Position numbers and translations under genes: made by a program. Shown one piece after another: positions 36,025 through 51,100 of a stretch of DNA of 64,000 nt. The stretch is from Sipunculus nudus (Eukaryota > Annelida > Sipuncula > Golfingiida > Sipunculidae), in assembly GCA_026874595.1 (NCBI GenBank), contig CM049319.1, positions 52,464,917-52,528,916 on the forward strand. The letters run 5' to 3'. How positions within the stretch are numbered: position 1 is the first letter of the stretch; each line of letters starts with the position of its first letter. The notes under the pieces were generated by a model, which was not told the DNA's origin, did no database searches, and saw only the letters and a list, made by a program, of their open reading frames with translations.

Positions 36025-36390
36025 TGGTAGAGAAGGGTTGCTTCCGAGTGTACATGTAAACAAGAGTTCCTAACCAAAAAAAGAAGAAATTTCTCCACGC
36101 CATAGAATAGTGCTTTGCATCCTCTAAGCTTTTTTGATCGAATACCCTAAAGTACTCAACATCTTATATTTAGTATTTGATAATGAAAAATTTTGTTGTA
36201 TATATATTATATATGTAATGTGTCACAGTATTTCTTTGAACAGTTTTGTTCTAATAACCTGTGTATTATGACCATTTTTGACTTCCTTGTTCAAATTATC
36301 CTTCGAGTGACGAGAGTGTGCGAAATGAATTGCCGTTTGCATAAGTAGAGATTTTTTTGGCCATTGAAAAAGATAATTGTATGGTAAAAT

Positions 36391-36600
36391 AAAAGGTTCT
36401 TATTTGCACAGAAAACCTTGTTATGAGGGTTTACTAGTATTCCAAGAAAGGTTTTATAAAGGTTTTTATGCACCACAAAGGGTTTACCAGAAAACCCTCA
36501 GCCTCGGGTTTTCTATAAATCCCTTAAAAGGTTGGTCTATAGGGTCAGTTTAAAAACCTTTTAAAAACCTTTCGAAAAACCTTTATTTCTAACAGTGCAC
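36391..36600. mobile_element. Foldback sequence at the right edge of copy B
   Basis: The segment consists of alternating aaaggtttt / aaaacctttt runs on both strands and contains a perfect small hairpin, AGAAAACCC (36489-36497) with GGGTTTTCT (36506-36514). It begins exactly where homology with copy A ends, so it may mark the rearrangement breakpoint. Ends and target duplication are not resolved. Confidence 0.45.
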
Positions 36601-37219
36601 TGTTTTCTTATTTGCTCCCGATACCGTGCACTGCATACAAGTTGAGGCAATGAAATCGACAAGGGGGTCACTTCATTATGCTCAGTTACGCGCGTGTCCA
36701 GAATGAAATTAACAACATATTAGGACCCTGGATTGGTGAAAGTGCCTGCGCTTTCAAGAGCGGGCCTCGAGCCAAACCAAGGTTGACATCCTAAATTATC
36801 ATTTTTGGGCGACATTTTCTTAAAGGTCAGTCTACCGATGAAAAAATAATCTGAATCTTTGTTTAGTTATCTATATAAATTTACTATTATTTTCATAGCA
36901 TTGATGGCATGCTGTCTGCAATATTTAGCCATCGGCGCAATTTCTTAATTTCTACAAACAAAAGTATTAATTAGTGCAAATGGAAGACGCCGAAACTTCA
37001 AAATTAAAACTTAGGGAGATTATTCGTTCTTAGTGAAAGTTATTCAAGGATAAGGAAGGGAACAGAGGCCACATCAAGTTTAAATATCATATGTTCAAGG
37101 CTTAGGCCTATTAAGTCTTCATGGGATAAGATTAAGACAGGTGGAAAGATGTAAAGCCAGACTTTTTTCTATTTTAATGTTGATGTTTATTTATTTATTG
37201 CTTGCCGGAATCAAAGATT
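36601..37219. other. No gene or clear repeat seen
   Basis: Unique-looking AT-rich sequence. Only short, unconvincing open frames. Confidence 0.5.
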
Positions 37220-40200
37220 TCGGCAAGCATATTACTCAGTTGCGTATGTCTGTTTGTCTGTTTGTCTGTTTGTTTGTTTGTCACCACTCTCCTGGCCTCA
37301 ATTTTGCCACAATCACCTTGAAACTTACAGGGATGATAAAAAACATAATGTCTAGGTGCCCTATTGTTTTTGGTTAAAATAGGTCAAAGGTCAAAGGTCA
37401 AGGTCACGACAGGTATGGTTAACGGTTTTTGCACTATAACTTCGCCATAAATAGGCTTATCCACTTCTGCAATAGCTCATTTTTTTCGTCATCACCTGGC
37501 CTGTCATCTGATGTGTAGCTGACTCAAATTTGAAGTAACCATGGTAACAAATTTTTGGGGAAAAGTCATGATATTCGAAAATAAGAGGTCTAATTTTTGT
37601 AACTTTGTCAGTTTTAAAGCTAGAGTGATCTAGTTTTTTGCATCAGGTAGCATTCAACTAGTACTACAAGATTTTATAAAAAGTCTTGCAGTATCTCGAA
37701 AAATATCTCGTGAATAGAGATATTTCGAGATTTCATTCATCTTGCGCCGAAGGCCACATTATTGCAGGAATCTTTTTGAAACTGACATATCATAAGTCCT
37801 ACACTAGTATCTCGAAATGGTTTTTTCATTTTTTGAATATGGCTGCTAGGGGGCGCTGCACACGAACCTCACACACATATCATTACATTGGCCATATCTC
37901 TAAAACCCAAAGCCTCAATTACATAAACTATAGCTTATTTTTTCCCTCTGAGTCTTCTTCATAAACTGATGATGTCATCTGGTCTCAATGTTGTGTCACT
38001 TTGTCATTGTGTCCGTCTGTTTGTCAGTTGTCCTGAAATTCGACTGCTTGCTCTTGCGTCTCACATATAGCATTCTACAGGCTACAGTTTTGAAAGAATC
38101 CTTTTGAAACTATTACATCTTAAGTCTTACACTAATATCTCGAAAGCAATTTTTCATTTTCCGGATATGGCCGCTAGGGGGCGCTGAACTCGAACCTCTC
38201 CCAACATATCATGCTTTGGCAATATCTCCAAAACTATAAACCTCAGTTACATAGACTGTAGCTTTTTTCTTCCTTTGAGTCGTCTCCATAATCTGGAAAA
38301 GTCATCTGGACTCAATTTTGAGTCACTTTGTCAGTGTGTCCGTCTGTTTGTCAGTTGTCCTCAAATTCGCCTACTTGCTGGTTCTTGTTTGTTTGTTTGT
38401 TTGTCACCACTCTCCTGGCCACAATTTTGCCACAATAACCTTGAAACTTACAGGGATGTTGGAAAACATAATTTCTAGGTGCCCTATTGTTTTTGGTTAA
38501 AGTAGGTCAAAGGTCAAGGTCAAGGTCGTCAAAACTTCTCAAAACGTTTTTTTCTTCATATCTTTGTGACTTTTAGTCGTATCTACTTCAACAATAGCTC
38601 ATTTTAATCGTCATGCCAAGGCCTGTCATCTGGTGTGTAGCTGACTCAAATTTGCCGTAACCATGGTTACAATTTTTTGGGGAAAAGTCATGATATTCGA
38701 AAATAAGGGATCTTATTTTTCTAACTTTGTCAGTTTTAAAGCTAGAGTGATCTAGTTTTTTGCATCAGGTAGCTCTCAACTAGTACTACAAGATTTTATT
38801 ATAAGTCTTGCAGTATCTCGTAAAATATCTCGTGAATAGAGATATTTCGAGATTTCATTCATCTTGCGCCGAAGGCCACATTATTGCAGGAATCTTTTTG
38901 AAACTGACATATCATAAGTCCTACACTAGTATCTCGAAATGGTTTTTTCATTTTTTGAATATGGCTGCTAGGGGGCGCTGCACACGACCCTCACACAGAT
39001 ATCATTACATTGGCCATATCTCTAAAACCCAAAGCCTCAATTACATAAACTATAGCTTATTTTTTCCCTCTGAGTCTTCTCCATAAACTGATAATGTCAT
39101 CTGATCTCAATGATGTGTCACTTTGTCATTGTGTCCGTCTGTTTGTCAGTTGTCCTCAAATTCGCCTGTTTGCTCTTGCGTCTCACATATAGCATTCTAC
39201 AGGCCACAGTTTTAAAAGAATACTTTTGAAACTATTACATCTTAAGTCTTACACTAATATCTCGAAACCAATTTTTCATTTTCCGGATATGGCCGCTAGG
39301 GGGCGCTGAACTCGAACCTCTCCCAACATATCATGCTTTGGCAATATCTCCAAAACTATAAACCTCAGTTACATAAACTGTAGCTTTTTTCTTCCTTTGA
39401 GTCTTCTCCATAACCTGGAAAAGTCATCTGGACTCAATTTTGAGTCACTTTGTCAGTGTTTTCGTCAGTTTGTCAGTTGTCCTCAAATTCGCCTGCTTGT
39501 TGGCTCTTGCGTCTCACATATAGCATTCTGTAGGCCACAGTTTTTACGGAATCCTTTTGAAACTAATACATCTTGTGTCTTACACTAATATCTAGAAATA
39601 AATTTTTCATTTTCCGGATATGGCTACTAGTGGGCGCTGCACATGAATCTCACACACATACCATTGTATTGGCCATAACTCTACACCCAAAGCCTCAGTT
39701 ACATAAGCTATAGCTTATTTTCTTCCTTTGAGTCTTCTCCATAACCTGATTAAGGCATCTGGTTTGTATCTTCTGTCACTTGTCAGTGTGTCCATCTGTT
39801 TGTCCGTTATCCTCAAAGTCGCCTGCTTGCTGGTTCTTACGCCTTACATAGAGCATTCTACAGGCCACAGCTTTGACGGAATCCTTTTGAAACTGAGACA
39901 TCTCATGTCATACACTAATAATACGAAACGCATTTGTCGTCTTCGGAATATGTCTGCTAGAGGGCGCTACAGTCGAGCCTCCCAAGTATATCATTAATTC
40001 GCCATACCTCGTAAACTATAAATCTAAATTACATAAATTATAACTCATATTCTTCCTTTGTATCTTCTCAATAACTAGCTTATGTCATCTGGTGTCAATC
40101 TTGTCTCACAAAGTCAGTATGTCTGTCTGTTCGTCTTTTGTTGTCAGCTTTGTCTGCTTGCCTGTTCTTTTGTCTCATATGTCATTCTACGGGCCACATA

Positions 40201-40320
40201 TTCTCAGCAATGTCTCTGAGAGTCATTCCATTATTAGAAAACCGACAATATGTTCTGTCTGTCCGTCTGTGTTTCACTTCCGAATTCCGGCAAGCGTTCG
40301 ACCTATGGTCGTCTAGTTTT
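37220..40320 (+). repeat. Tandem array, about 330-bp period, with CTCF-like motifs
   Basis: The basic unit includes tgtccgtctgtttgtcagttgtcct, a ctcacatatagcattctacaggcc segment, an acactaatatctcgaaa segment, an atatggccgctagggggcgctg motif and an ataaactntagcttnttttcttcc segment. The g-c-t-a-g motif recurs at about 37840, 38170, 38963, 39291, 39622 and 39952, so spacing is close to 330 bp except for one 793-bp step. The two left blocks (37240-38360 and 38380-39480) form a longer repeat of about 1122 bp that also has a caccactctcctggcc leader. Sequence decays to the right. Open frames at 37686-37964 and 38808-39086 are repeat by-products. Confidence 0.9.
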
Positions 40321-41329
40321 TTTGTTTGTTTGTTTTACTAACATTTTTTAATGAACATACGGTAGGAGATAAGAAATTAAAAGTTTGACCTTTTAATCAC
40401 TTCTGTTATATGTTTAAATGCCATGCAATTAAAAAGATCATAAATACGAGCATAGGGTATAGTGACTGAATGGCAACTCAAGAGACTTAAAAAAGTTAAA
40501 GAAAAAGTGTGAACTTCAAATTTCGGTAACAGATGTTTACTGCTGACAAGTCTTCAGTTTTATGATTTGCGCTGTACTGCAGTCGGCTTTACGTTCGTGA
40601 GGGTTTCAATTCGCGATATACGCGAAATGAATGTTCTCGCGAAAAATAAGTGAGTAAGATATCATAACTACAAAGGTGAAAAAAACCGTTTAGACTGTAG
40701 CCTTATAGGCATCCCATGTAACTTCTCCTTGCGTTATTCGTCGCAAAGCAAAAAAAATATTGATATTATCAATTTTAAATTTTTAACAAATACTTGATGT
40801 TTACCGTTAGACAATTATTGATATTATGAATAGCCTAATATGAATTTATTTATATTATCTACCTATGATAACAGTGAGCGATTTAACCTGGTTCCTTCTT
40901 AAATATTTAAGATTTTGCAAACATTTTAAATATTATAACAATAAAAGATATACTCTGTATAGTTTACCATTGGGTGAGATCGCGAAAATAGAACACACGC
41001 GAAATACTGTAGAGCGGAAATCACGAAATTTTAGCCTATCACAGTATATAAAAACTTGAAACCTAGTCTGAAGGGAACCATAAGCCTTATAAAAATATAC
41101 AGTTCAAATTGGATATAAGAAAAACGAACAGTCTGTGTGGGATCGGCGTTATCTTACTTAATCTATATAAGGTTCAATGTATTATTTAGTTAATGCATGC
41201 AAGATATCGGAATTACGCTCTTGACGCGGTGGGTTAAAACAGTGTAGTCGTGATGAGCGTACAATATAAGTTCCACGGAAATGTAAGATTTCAGGCCGAT
41301 ACGTCAAACCACTCCTGGGATAAATGCAT
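40321..41329. other. Intergenic; CGCGA-bearing dispersed repeat
   Basis: No gene seen. Between about 40590 and 41045 the sequence is framed by ttcgcgatatacgcgaaa plus ctcgcgaaaa on the left and gagatcgcgaaaa plus acacgcgaaata on the right, a pattern of short CGCGAAA motifs that looks like a degenerate MITE. Confidence 0.4.
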
Positions 41330-42340
41330 AAATTTATTTTAAGAATACATAGTTATAGGGGCGCCACCTGTCTTGTGTCATATCGAACGACATTTAGATA
41401 AGTGAGATTTTCACCAAAAACGGACCTACAGGTGGATGCCAGATAAAATTGATTATAGGTGGCACCACCAATCGTGTACAAGTTCAATGCAGACTTATAT
41501 TTATGGACCTGTATACATTTACTGGCGGAAACAGCAAATCAACTCATTAGATAAATGCACGAATGTATTCTTAAACTACTTAATTGCAAGTGGTGCTAGA
41601 GTGGTATGAGAGGTCTACCAAAGATGGAAGAGCATGCAAAAGTGCAGGCCGATACGCCAAACCACTCTTTTCAAAAGGACACTTATGTATTCTACGAAAA
41701 CGGGACGGTAGGTGCCACCACCTGTCTGGTCTACGACAAAGCTATCTAAGACGGATGAACATGCAAATTGTCAGGCTAATACATCCGCCAACTCCTGAGA
41801 TCTGTGTAGTTTTACACTAAAAACAGATTTATGGATGAACTCAGCCCACAATCGATCATAGGTGGCGCCACTAGGTTTGTGTAAAGATTAGGTATCAAAG
41901 ATCTCTCTACATGCAAAATTTAAGACAGATTCGGCAAAACACTCCTTGGATATAAATGCATGGATTTATTCTACGAATAAGTGCTTGTAAGTGGGGCCAC
42001 CTTTCATGTGTAAGAGACAGTTATCAAAGATAAATGAACATGCCCAAATTTCAGGACAATATATTTAATTACTCATGTGATAGGAGTTATTTTCTCCTAA
42101 AGCAAAAGCACGGTTGGATCCCGCGCGAAATCGATTGCAGATGGCGCCACCAGTCTTGAGTAAGTGATATAGGTATGCAAGATATATGGTTATGCCAGCT
42201 TTAAGCCCAATACATTGAACCACTCCTGAGATATAGGCTATTAGCACTAAAACATACGCACAGATGGGCATTGCGCAAAAAGGAAAGTATGTGGCGCCAC
42301 CAATCTTTGTTAAGGACCAGTTCACATGTGTTCCGATAAT
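41330..42340 (+). repeat. Degenerate tandem array with GGCGCCACC core
   Basis: A gtggcgccaccnntcttgtgt core (variants gtggcaccacc, gtgccaccacc) recurs about every 110-150 bp, each followed by a gatgaacatgcaaa segment, a caggccnatacnncaaaccactcctgagat segment and an ataaatgcatngatttattctacga segment. The units are strongly diverged. A related array lies in reverse orientation in the TTC17 introns at 56410-56960. Confidence 0.75.
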
Positions 42341-42475
42341 TGTGTCGAATTTTAAAAATATCGATCCAGGGTCTCAGAAGAGTTCTCCAGATCCTAGCGC
42401 GGCGGCGGCGGCGGAACTCGGCTGTAAACATGGTATCCGGAAAACTCTGTTTTTGCGGATACAAATAAAGGCCAT
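42341..42475 (+). repeat. GGC-repeat-bearing dispersed sequence
   Basis: Contains gcggcggcggcggcgg followed by gtatccggaaaactctgtttttgcggatac. The whole 130 bp matches the reverse complement of 56220-56380 with many substitutions. In both places it borders the GGCGCCACC array, so leader and array move as one repeat family. Confidence 0.7.
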
Positions 42476-42576
42476 CTGGCGGCATGTCAGACGACCGACA
42501 CAAAGTGTTGCAAGGAACTGTTTTACTGTTTTTATCATGTATAACACTAAACATGGATTTATGCTATCATAAAACC

Positions 42577-42898
42577 ACTGTATATCAAAACAGTTTCATT
42601 CTTATCGCAGGAAGATAACTAAATCACTGATAACATATATAAAAGCCTGCTCTTGTATATGAAATATAATATCACTATAACCAACGGCAAACAAAAACTA
42701 CATGTATAAGTCTATACTGTTAGTCATACACACACTGTATATCAAAACAGTTTCATCCTTATCGCAAGAAGATAACTAAATCACTATTAACATATATATA
42801 AGCCTGCTCTTGTATATGAAATATAATATCACTATAACCAACGACAAACAAAAACTATTAAGTCTATACTGTTAGTCACACACACACACACACACATA
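42577..42898 (+). repeat. 157-bp tandem duplication ending in a CA microsatellite
   Basis: Two near-identical units (42577-42733 and 42734 on) both start actgtatatcaaaacagtttc and end ctgttagtca, followed by a (ca)n run at 42879-42898 and a short ta run. Confidence 0.85.
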
Positions 42899-45279
<2,381 letters not shown>

Positions 45280-45393
45280 ATGGCGACCATGGTAGTTTTG
45301 CTACTGTGGTCCAAGCTTCTCTTCCAAATATTCCCTGTTACCAGCGCCTCAAATCATTGGGTGGTTACAGAAGATGGCAGAATACAAGCTCAG
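45280..45393 (+). CDS. TTC17: TTC17 exon 1: signal peptide and HWVVTEDG
   Basis: It encodes 38 residues. MATMVVLLLWSKLLFQIFPV is a typical signal peptide, probably cut after the TSAS stretch. The next residues, NHWVVTEDGRIQAQ, match the start of mature TTC17. It ends in phase 0 at CAG|GTATTG. A second ATG lies three codons in. An overlapping frame from 45225 is a shadow. The following intron of 7.3 kb is the longest seen. Confidence 0.92.
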
Positions 45394-48100
45394 GTATTGT
45401 CTTATATTTGTAATTTATGTCCTAGTGGCTGGTCTCAAGGTCAAACTGCCCGTTGTCAAATGTAAACAAGCACGCATGGACGCATTGGTTACTGTCAAAC
45501 TTCTGAGCACAAGGAAGCAGTTTTGAAGCAGACGATCGCTTCGTCATCTTCTATGTCAGTTTTTCTTTATAATACTGATTATATTATCATTTGACATGTT
45601 TCATGTGTTGATCAGTTCATTTCGTCATGGTGATTTATCCGTGTCTTTCTAGGTTTGGCAAAATGGTTTTTGCACAGTGAACCGGTTAAGGTCATTCAAA
45701 ATGTGACCCAACAGGACCCAGTATATTTGGTTAACATACCTTATAATGTATTTCGAGGAGTTTTTTAAAAAGTTGTCATCAGGGCATATGTGCAGAATTT
45801 GGTCTAAATGTCCAATTGGTTAAAAAATAGTGTCGCATAAGTTGTTTCCATCCATTAAATACTATTTTGTATTTTCCTAAAAATTCCCTAAAAGAATTAC
45901 ACATAAATTGGCTTCATCACTTGCATTCATAATTTATATAACTGCAGGAGGCTGGCCTGGGGTCAATTGACCTATCCATGAAATCTTTGTGACCTTAATC
46001 GCATATTCATTCAATGATTAATCATTGGCAGAGCATTTGCGAGCAACCAGTCTAGTTACCGTTGGCAATGTAAACAGTCAATCATCCGACAAGCGCAAAA
46101 TTTGCATAATAGGGGGGACTCTCCCAAACAGAACACATGTAGTCTGTACAAGTAATGTTGACATGTTTCATGGACACTTTTTTTTATACAAAGGAGTTTA
46201 AAAGTTCTAGGTCAAAGGTTGCAGGAGTCATCCCATTGACTACCAAGTTAAAAATAATTTCATACCTGGCAAATAATTTGTATGTGACAAATAATCCAAA
46301 ATATGGCAAGACAGATCACAATGGCTGCAATATATTCATCACTGGAGGACAGAGATATAGGCTTATAGTTAATGACGTCAGTCAATGCGACGTCATACGT
46401 CATCGACTTTTGTGACATCTTTATTGTCTTGTAAACAGCTCTCGCAACCATGGCCATGGAAGACCACTTGTGTAGGAGCATCTTAGGGGCTCATTATCAG
46501 GCAAAAAGGGTGGAGCATATAGGCTGTGGTGGTTAGGTCAATTCTGATTCAAATTCGAAATGAAGGGAATATTAAATGAATTGGAATTGAAGTTTACATG
46601 CTCAGTTGAATTGATCTGTATTGAACAGTTCTAGCCCCAGTATTAGCCTACATAATTGGACATCTGCATTGCTTAAGACTACCTTTTGAGTAGTTAGTTC
46701 AGTTTGGAGAACCGTCATTTACATGACTGTTAATGTCAAACAACAATGCCTTCTATGGGTGACACAAGGAGCATGATGAGCAGTTAAAGCACTAATTCTG
46801 TATTTTTCATTACAGCAGTTTCAGCTTACTATATTATGAATGGTAATAGAGAACATTAAAACTTTACAAAGTGATATTTACTTTTTATCACTTCCAAGTT
46901 TCCTGCTGTGGCATAACGAGCAGGTCATAAGACATTACTGAAAGTAATTTGTTATGGTCCCATGATTATCCAGTGATAGGATAGGCCTGTTGTCACAACA
47001 TTCAGTGTGCCTCAAGGCTGATGTCCTCAGACCAGTTGTTATATAATTGGTGACCACTGGATCTGGATTACTCCAGGAACTTCATTTGACAGAACAAGCA
47101 ACAGCTCTGAGGCAGCAAACAATACCACATATGGTCTGCTAGTCCTTTATGACTCAGCTCTGTAGTATATGGCACATGAGTGCTCATTCAAACAGTTTAT
47201 TGGTTGATCTTGCTATTGATAAGATATTGTTAACAATGGTCTGGTGCCCCTCTTCCATTGATTATGAGATGTTAAATATATTTTTCATCACTAGAAAAGA
47301 ACATTTTGCATTTTATATATATATATCAATTACACCACAGATTTAAAAAATAATGTTTATTTTCATTCATGTATCATTTGAAATCCAAAGATATCTTTAC
47401 CCACATGTATATAGTAAAATACCTTTTCTTAGGGAATATTGTCCAGTCAGACTAGTCAAACTTGCATGTCTGCTAAGCAGTGACACATGATAAACTTCTA
47501 AAAAAATTATTAAACATTTAATTAAAACTTAACTTAGGGGCATTTTCTGCTAATTTAGTTACAGTTATAAGTTGGTACTATACTGTAACTTTTCATCCTT
47601 ATTAAAATTATTCACTGTATTAATGTAGTTTTAAAGCAAATTTATTCCAGCATAGTTTCTAAAAATATGATATTAATAGTTTTTAATGAAAGATTGTTCA
47701 GCAGAGAATATGCACAACAGCATTTGCTAGCCATAAGTTGATCCAATAAAATATGGATGTTTCTTCATTATGCCAATTAAACTACCACATTTACAGTAAA
47801 ACTATTGCAGTAGTAAAAGAGCATGATTTTAATGTAAAATGCTGAAAGTAACAGAACAGTTCAGTACCTGTAGCTTAGATTAGAGCCATCCCTGCAGCAC
47901 ACGCCCCAATGAAATATATCATAAATAATTTCATATGATTTGAAACTTTCTTAATTTTGAATTGAAAAAAAATTAATTGAGGTGAATTTGAATTGATACA
48001 TCTTCCCAACACCTTGAACTGACTTGTAAACACTAAATTTGAATTGAAGTTTTATAAGAAAAATGTCCAAATAGGAATCTTGGAATGATCAGGATCTGGG

Positions 48101-48145
<45 letters not shown>

Positions 48146-51100
48146 ATATATTTGGGCTTAAACTTTACATTCTGACAATAGGAAAAAAAATATGTGAGTT
48201 AGGCCAAAGTCCAGTTTGCGAGACCCACAAATGGGATAAGCCAATTTCTAATTTGTCCAGTCCTAGGACAAAGCCTAAGCAAACTGGAATTCATAATCTT
48301 TACTAGGAGACCCTGACTTAGGATTGACCTTGACTTAGAATAAGTCCATTTTAGTAAAAATCACACAAAATGTTAGATATCAGAAGAAAGGCTCTATGGA
48401 TTGGTTTGTATGTCTTGGATAGATTTTTCTTGTATGGGAGACTGGTGGTGCTGCCTGTAATTCTTCTGTTTTTGATCTTTTTGAAACCCCCAACATTGCC
48501 ACTTGACTACAGTGTGAGTTGTATCATTATTTTCTTTCATATTTTGCTCATCAGACATGGGTCTTAGGATGAAGTCTATTTAAATTCTATTCATGACCTC
48601 TGCTATGATAAGTGGCCTGGACCTTGCATAATTCCATCTTTTGTGAAAATACTCATTATATTTCCCAATGGATGGATATATATTTACCTGAAAATCAGGC
48701 TGAAAGATCTCGTAGCTGTCAGACAAGTTTGAAAATTGTTGACCTTGACTGTTATCCTCAACGTCATATCAGCTGAAATATAATAGATTTTTTAACCCAA
48801 TAACTTATGAAACATTGTTTCCTTTTATTTCTGGAATTTGACACATAACTTACTCCCACAAAGATCTCAAATGTGTATGAAAAATAGTGCCCTTGACCTT
48901 GATATCAAGGCTAATTGTGTGGAAATAATAAGTATTGAAGCACTGCTTATGCCCTCTTTTCTTCATCTTTGTGAATATATAACTCTATGCTACTTACACA
49001 ATTTTTGTTGTTTTTTTAAACCTTTTTTGGTCTGATGCCATTAAAATAAATTCTACCCTTCAACAAAGCAATTTAATTCCTTATTTCAAAACAAAAGTTC
49101 AATTAGAAACAATCTCTGATTTAGATTGTTTCAGGGTTACAATGATTTCATTAAAATTCCATGCCAACTGATTGCTGTTCAGACTTAAAACTGTCTGAAA
49201 TTAACTTTTTAATTTAATTTCAGGAATGGTCAAGTTTCATCTAGCTTTTACTAGTCATTCACAAATTTTTACTTGTTCTACAAATTAGTATATTCCATGT
49301 ATTAATGCCTGTTAGACAATGAACATGCTCAAACATTCTTTGTTAGTTATATCTATTAAGTTTTTGTACAGTAAATGTACACATATATCAAGATAAAGAG
49401 GTTTTTTAATATGGTTTCATTTCTCCAAGAAAGAAAATAACCTGATAAAAGATTAGTTAAGATTCAGGCTTTTACTTAAAGAGACATATTCAGGAGCAGT
49501 ATAATTTATATATCCTTTCAAATTATCAGTTCAGTTTTGTTATACTGTAGATTCAGAAATATAAGTTGGAATTTTATTTTTGTGGTTGTCATTGATCAAG
49601 GTAATCCACAAATTCATGATTCCAACGATAAAAAAATCACAAGGTCAGAGGATATATCTTAACAGTAGCTGGTGGTCGACTTCATCTATATATATAATTA
49701 TTTCCATTGGCTGAATTTTCAATAAAAACATAACAAAAAATTTTATTACTTTTTATGATTGCCTTTGATACATATAATAAATGTACTTAATTGCTTTTTG
49801 TAAATTACAATAAAAAACGGGATTTATAAGTATTCTGTTTTCAATTCCATTATTTCACCTAAGATCGTACAAACAGGGCTCCCTGATATGTTTATAATAA
49901 AACAATATCAAAGTTTAATTTAAACTGAAAACATATCCTCACATGTCCTCTAAACAACATTTTTCGTGAAATATTTAAGAAACATACCACATTTCTGTCA
50001 CGTAAAGCGGTAGTTCTGACATGACATGAACGGTACACAAGTTCCAATGTTCATTATAACAGCTACTGTGGCACAGCTTTTTTGGAACCGGCCTTTTCAA
50101 CCTTCTTTTAATAGAGATAAAACTAAACTCATGCTACCTATTGGCTTTAAAGACAAGGGCCATGTAAGCTTATTTGCATTACCGCGGGATGTGAAAGAGC
50201 ACTTATTTGGAATATTGGGACAACAATTGCATCTATAACAGTGAGCCATAAATAAGACAGGGGGTCATTCTTCCGAATATTGCCGATAGTTGTATATATA
50301 TATATATGATAGTGTAAGTAAGCATCGCAGAATACTAGTATGCAAATTATTTCTCTGTAATCTCCAAAAGTTGACATGATGAATGCCGTACGAACCTTGT
50401 CTCATCTCACTGCCCCGTCTGGGATATACAGGCCACGTGACTACCGCAAAAAAAGCTAAAAACCTTCAAGTTGATGGTCTGTTTCATTTTTCCTCCAATC
50501 AAGTGATGGTTTACGTTTTCTGTGAATGTGGTGTGATCGGGTGTTATAACTAACAGCCGATGTATCGGACATTACGACTTTGTTAGACTCGGGTCAGGCG
50601 GAGCTTGTTTGTTCAACATTGACTCGAGTGACCGCGGTACAGGCGCACCGTGTGATCAAATCCCAGCCACCTGTGCACTACCTGCGTCTTGTCGTCTTTG
50701 CGCACACGGATATATTAATAAGCACAATATTCCTAAAATTTTCATTGTTTTTCCACAAATTCAAATACCCCACGATATGCATTTTGTACAAAATCCACGA
50801 AATTTTAAGCCCACCATATTATCTGAATCTACAGTATATTCAAAAGTTTCCCAGCAAAGCCATCCTAGCACACAGTCTCAGTTCCTCGCAAACCGGCTGT
50901 TAAACACCTTGTTATGACTATGTGTTTCGAAACACAGCCCACATGTGTCTGTTTACCATAACAAGGCCACATGACCTGAGGTCCGATTGTGAGCCACAAC
51001 ACCCAATGTTTCAGCCCAGGGGGAACATGTATTAATTCTTTTAGGCCAAGTCAGTTAGGGCATCCTATGATTGACATGTGTTCGGACCTCGGCAATGCAC

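Larger units (their letters stand above)
14511..36390 (+). repeat. Segmental duplication, copy B
   Basis: Second direct copy of the unit at 1-12637. It is longer because it keeps a block at 20567-23157 that copy A lacks and carries a full-length LTR retrotransposon at 27676-34273. Matching stops abruptly after gtaaaata at 36390, where a short foldback sequence begins. The sequence that follows copy A (12638-14510) is not found after this point. An assembly artefact (unmerged haplotypes) cannot be excluded from sequence alone. Confidence 0.95.

Noticed and set aside
37686-39997. Several 60-92-codon open frames
   Set aside because: Each falls within the 330-bp tandem array and recurs with it.
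41330-42340. Regularly spaced repeats considered as a CRISPR-like array
   Set aside because: Units are diverged, irregular and repeated over their whole length, with no unique spacers; the context is eukaryotic.
50580-50917. Two overlapping plus-strand open frames of about 100 codons
   Set aside because: Different frames over the same bases, no domain, and they include a repeat fragment (cacgaaattttaag...tctgaatctacagtat) also seen near 10990-11070.
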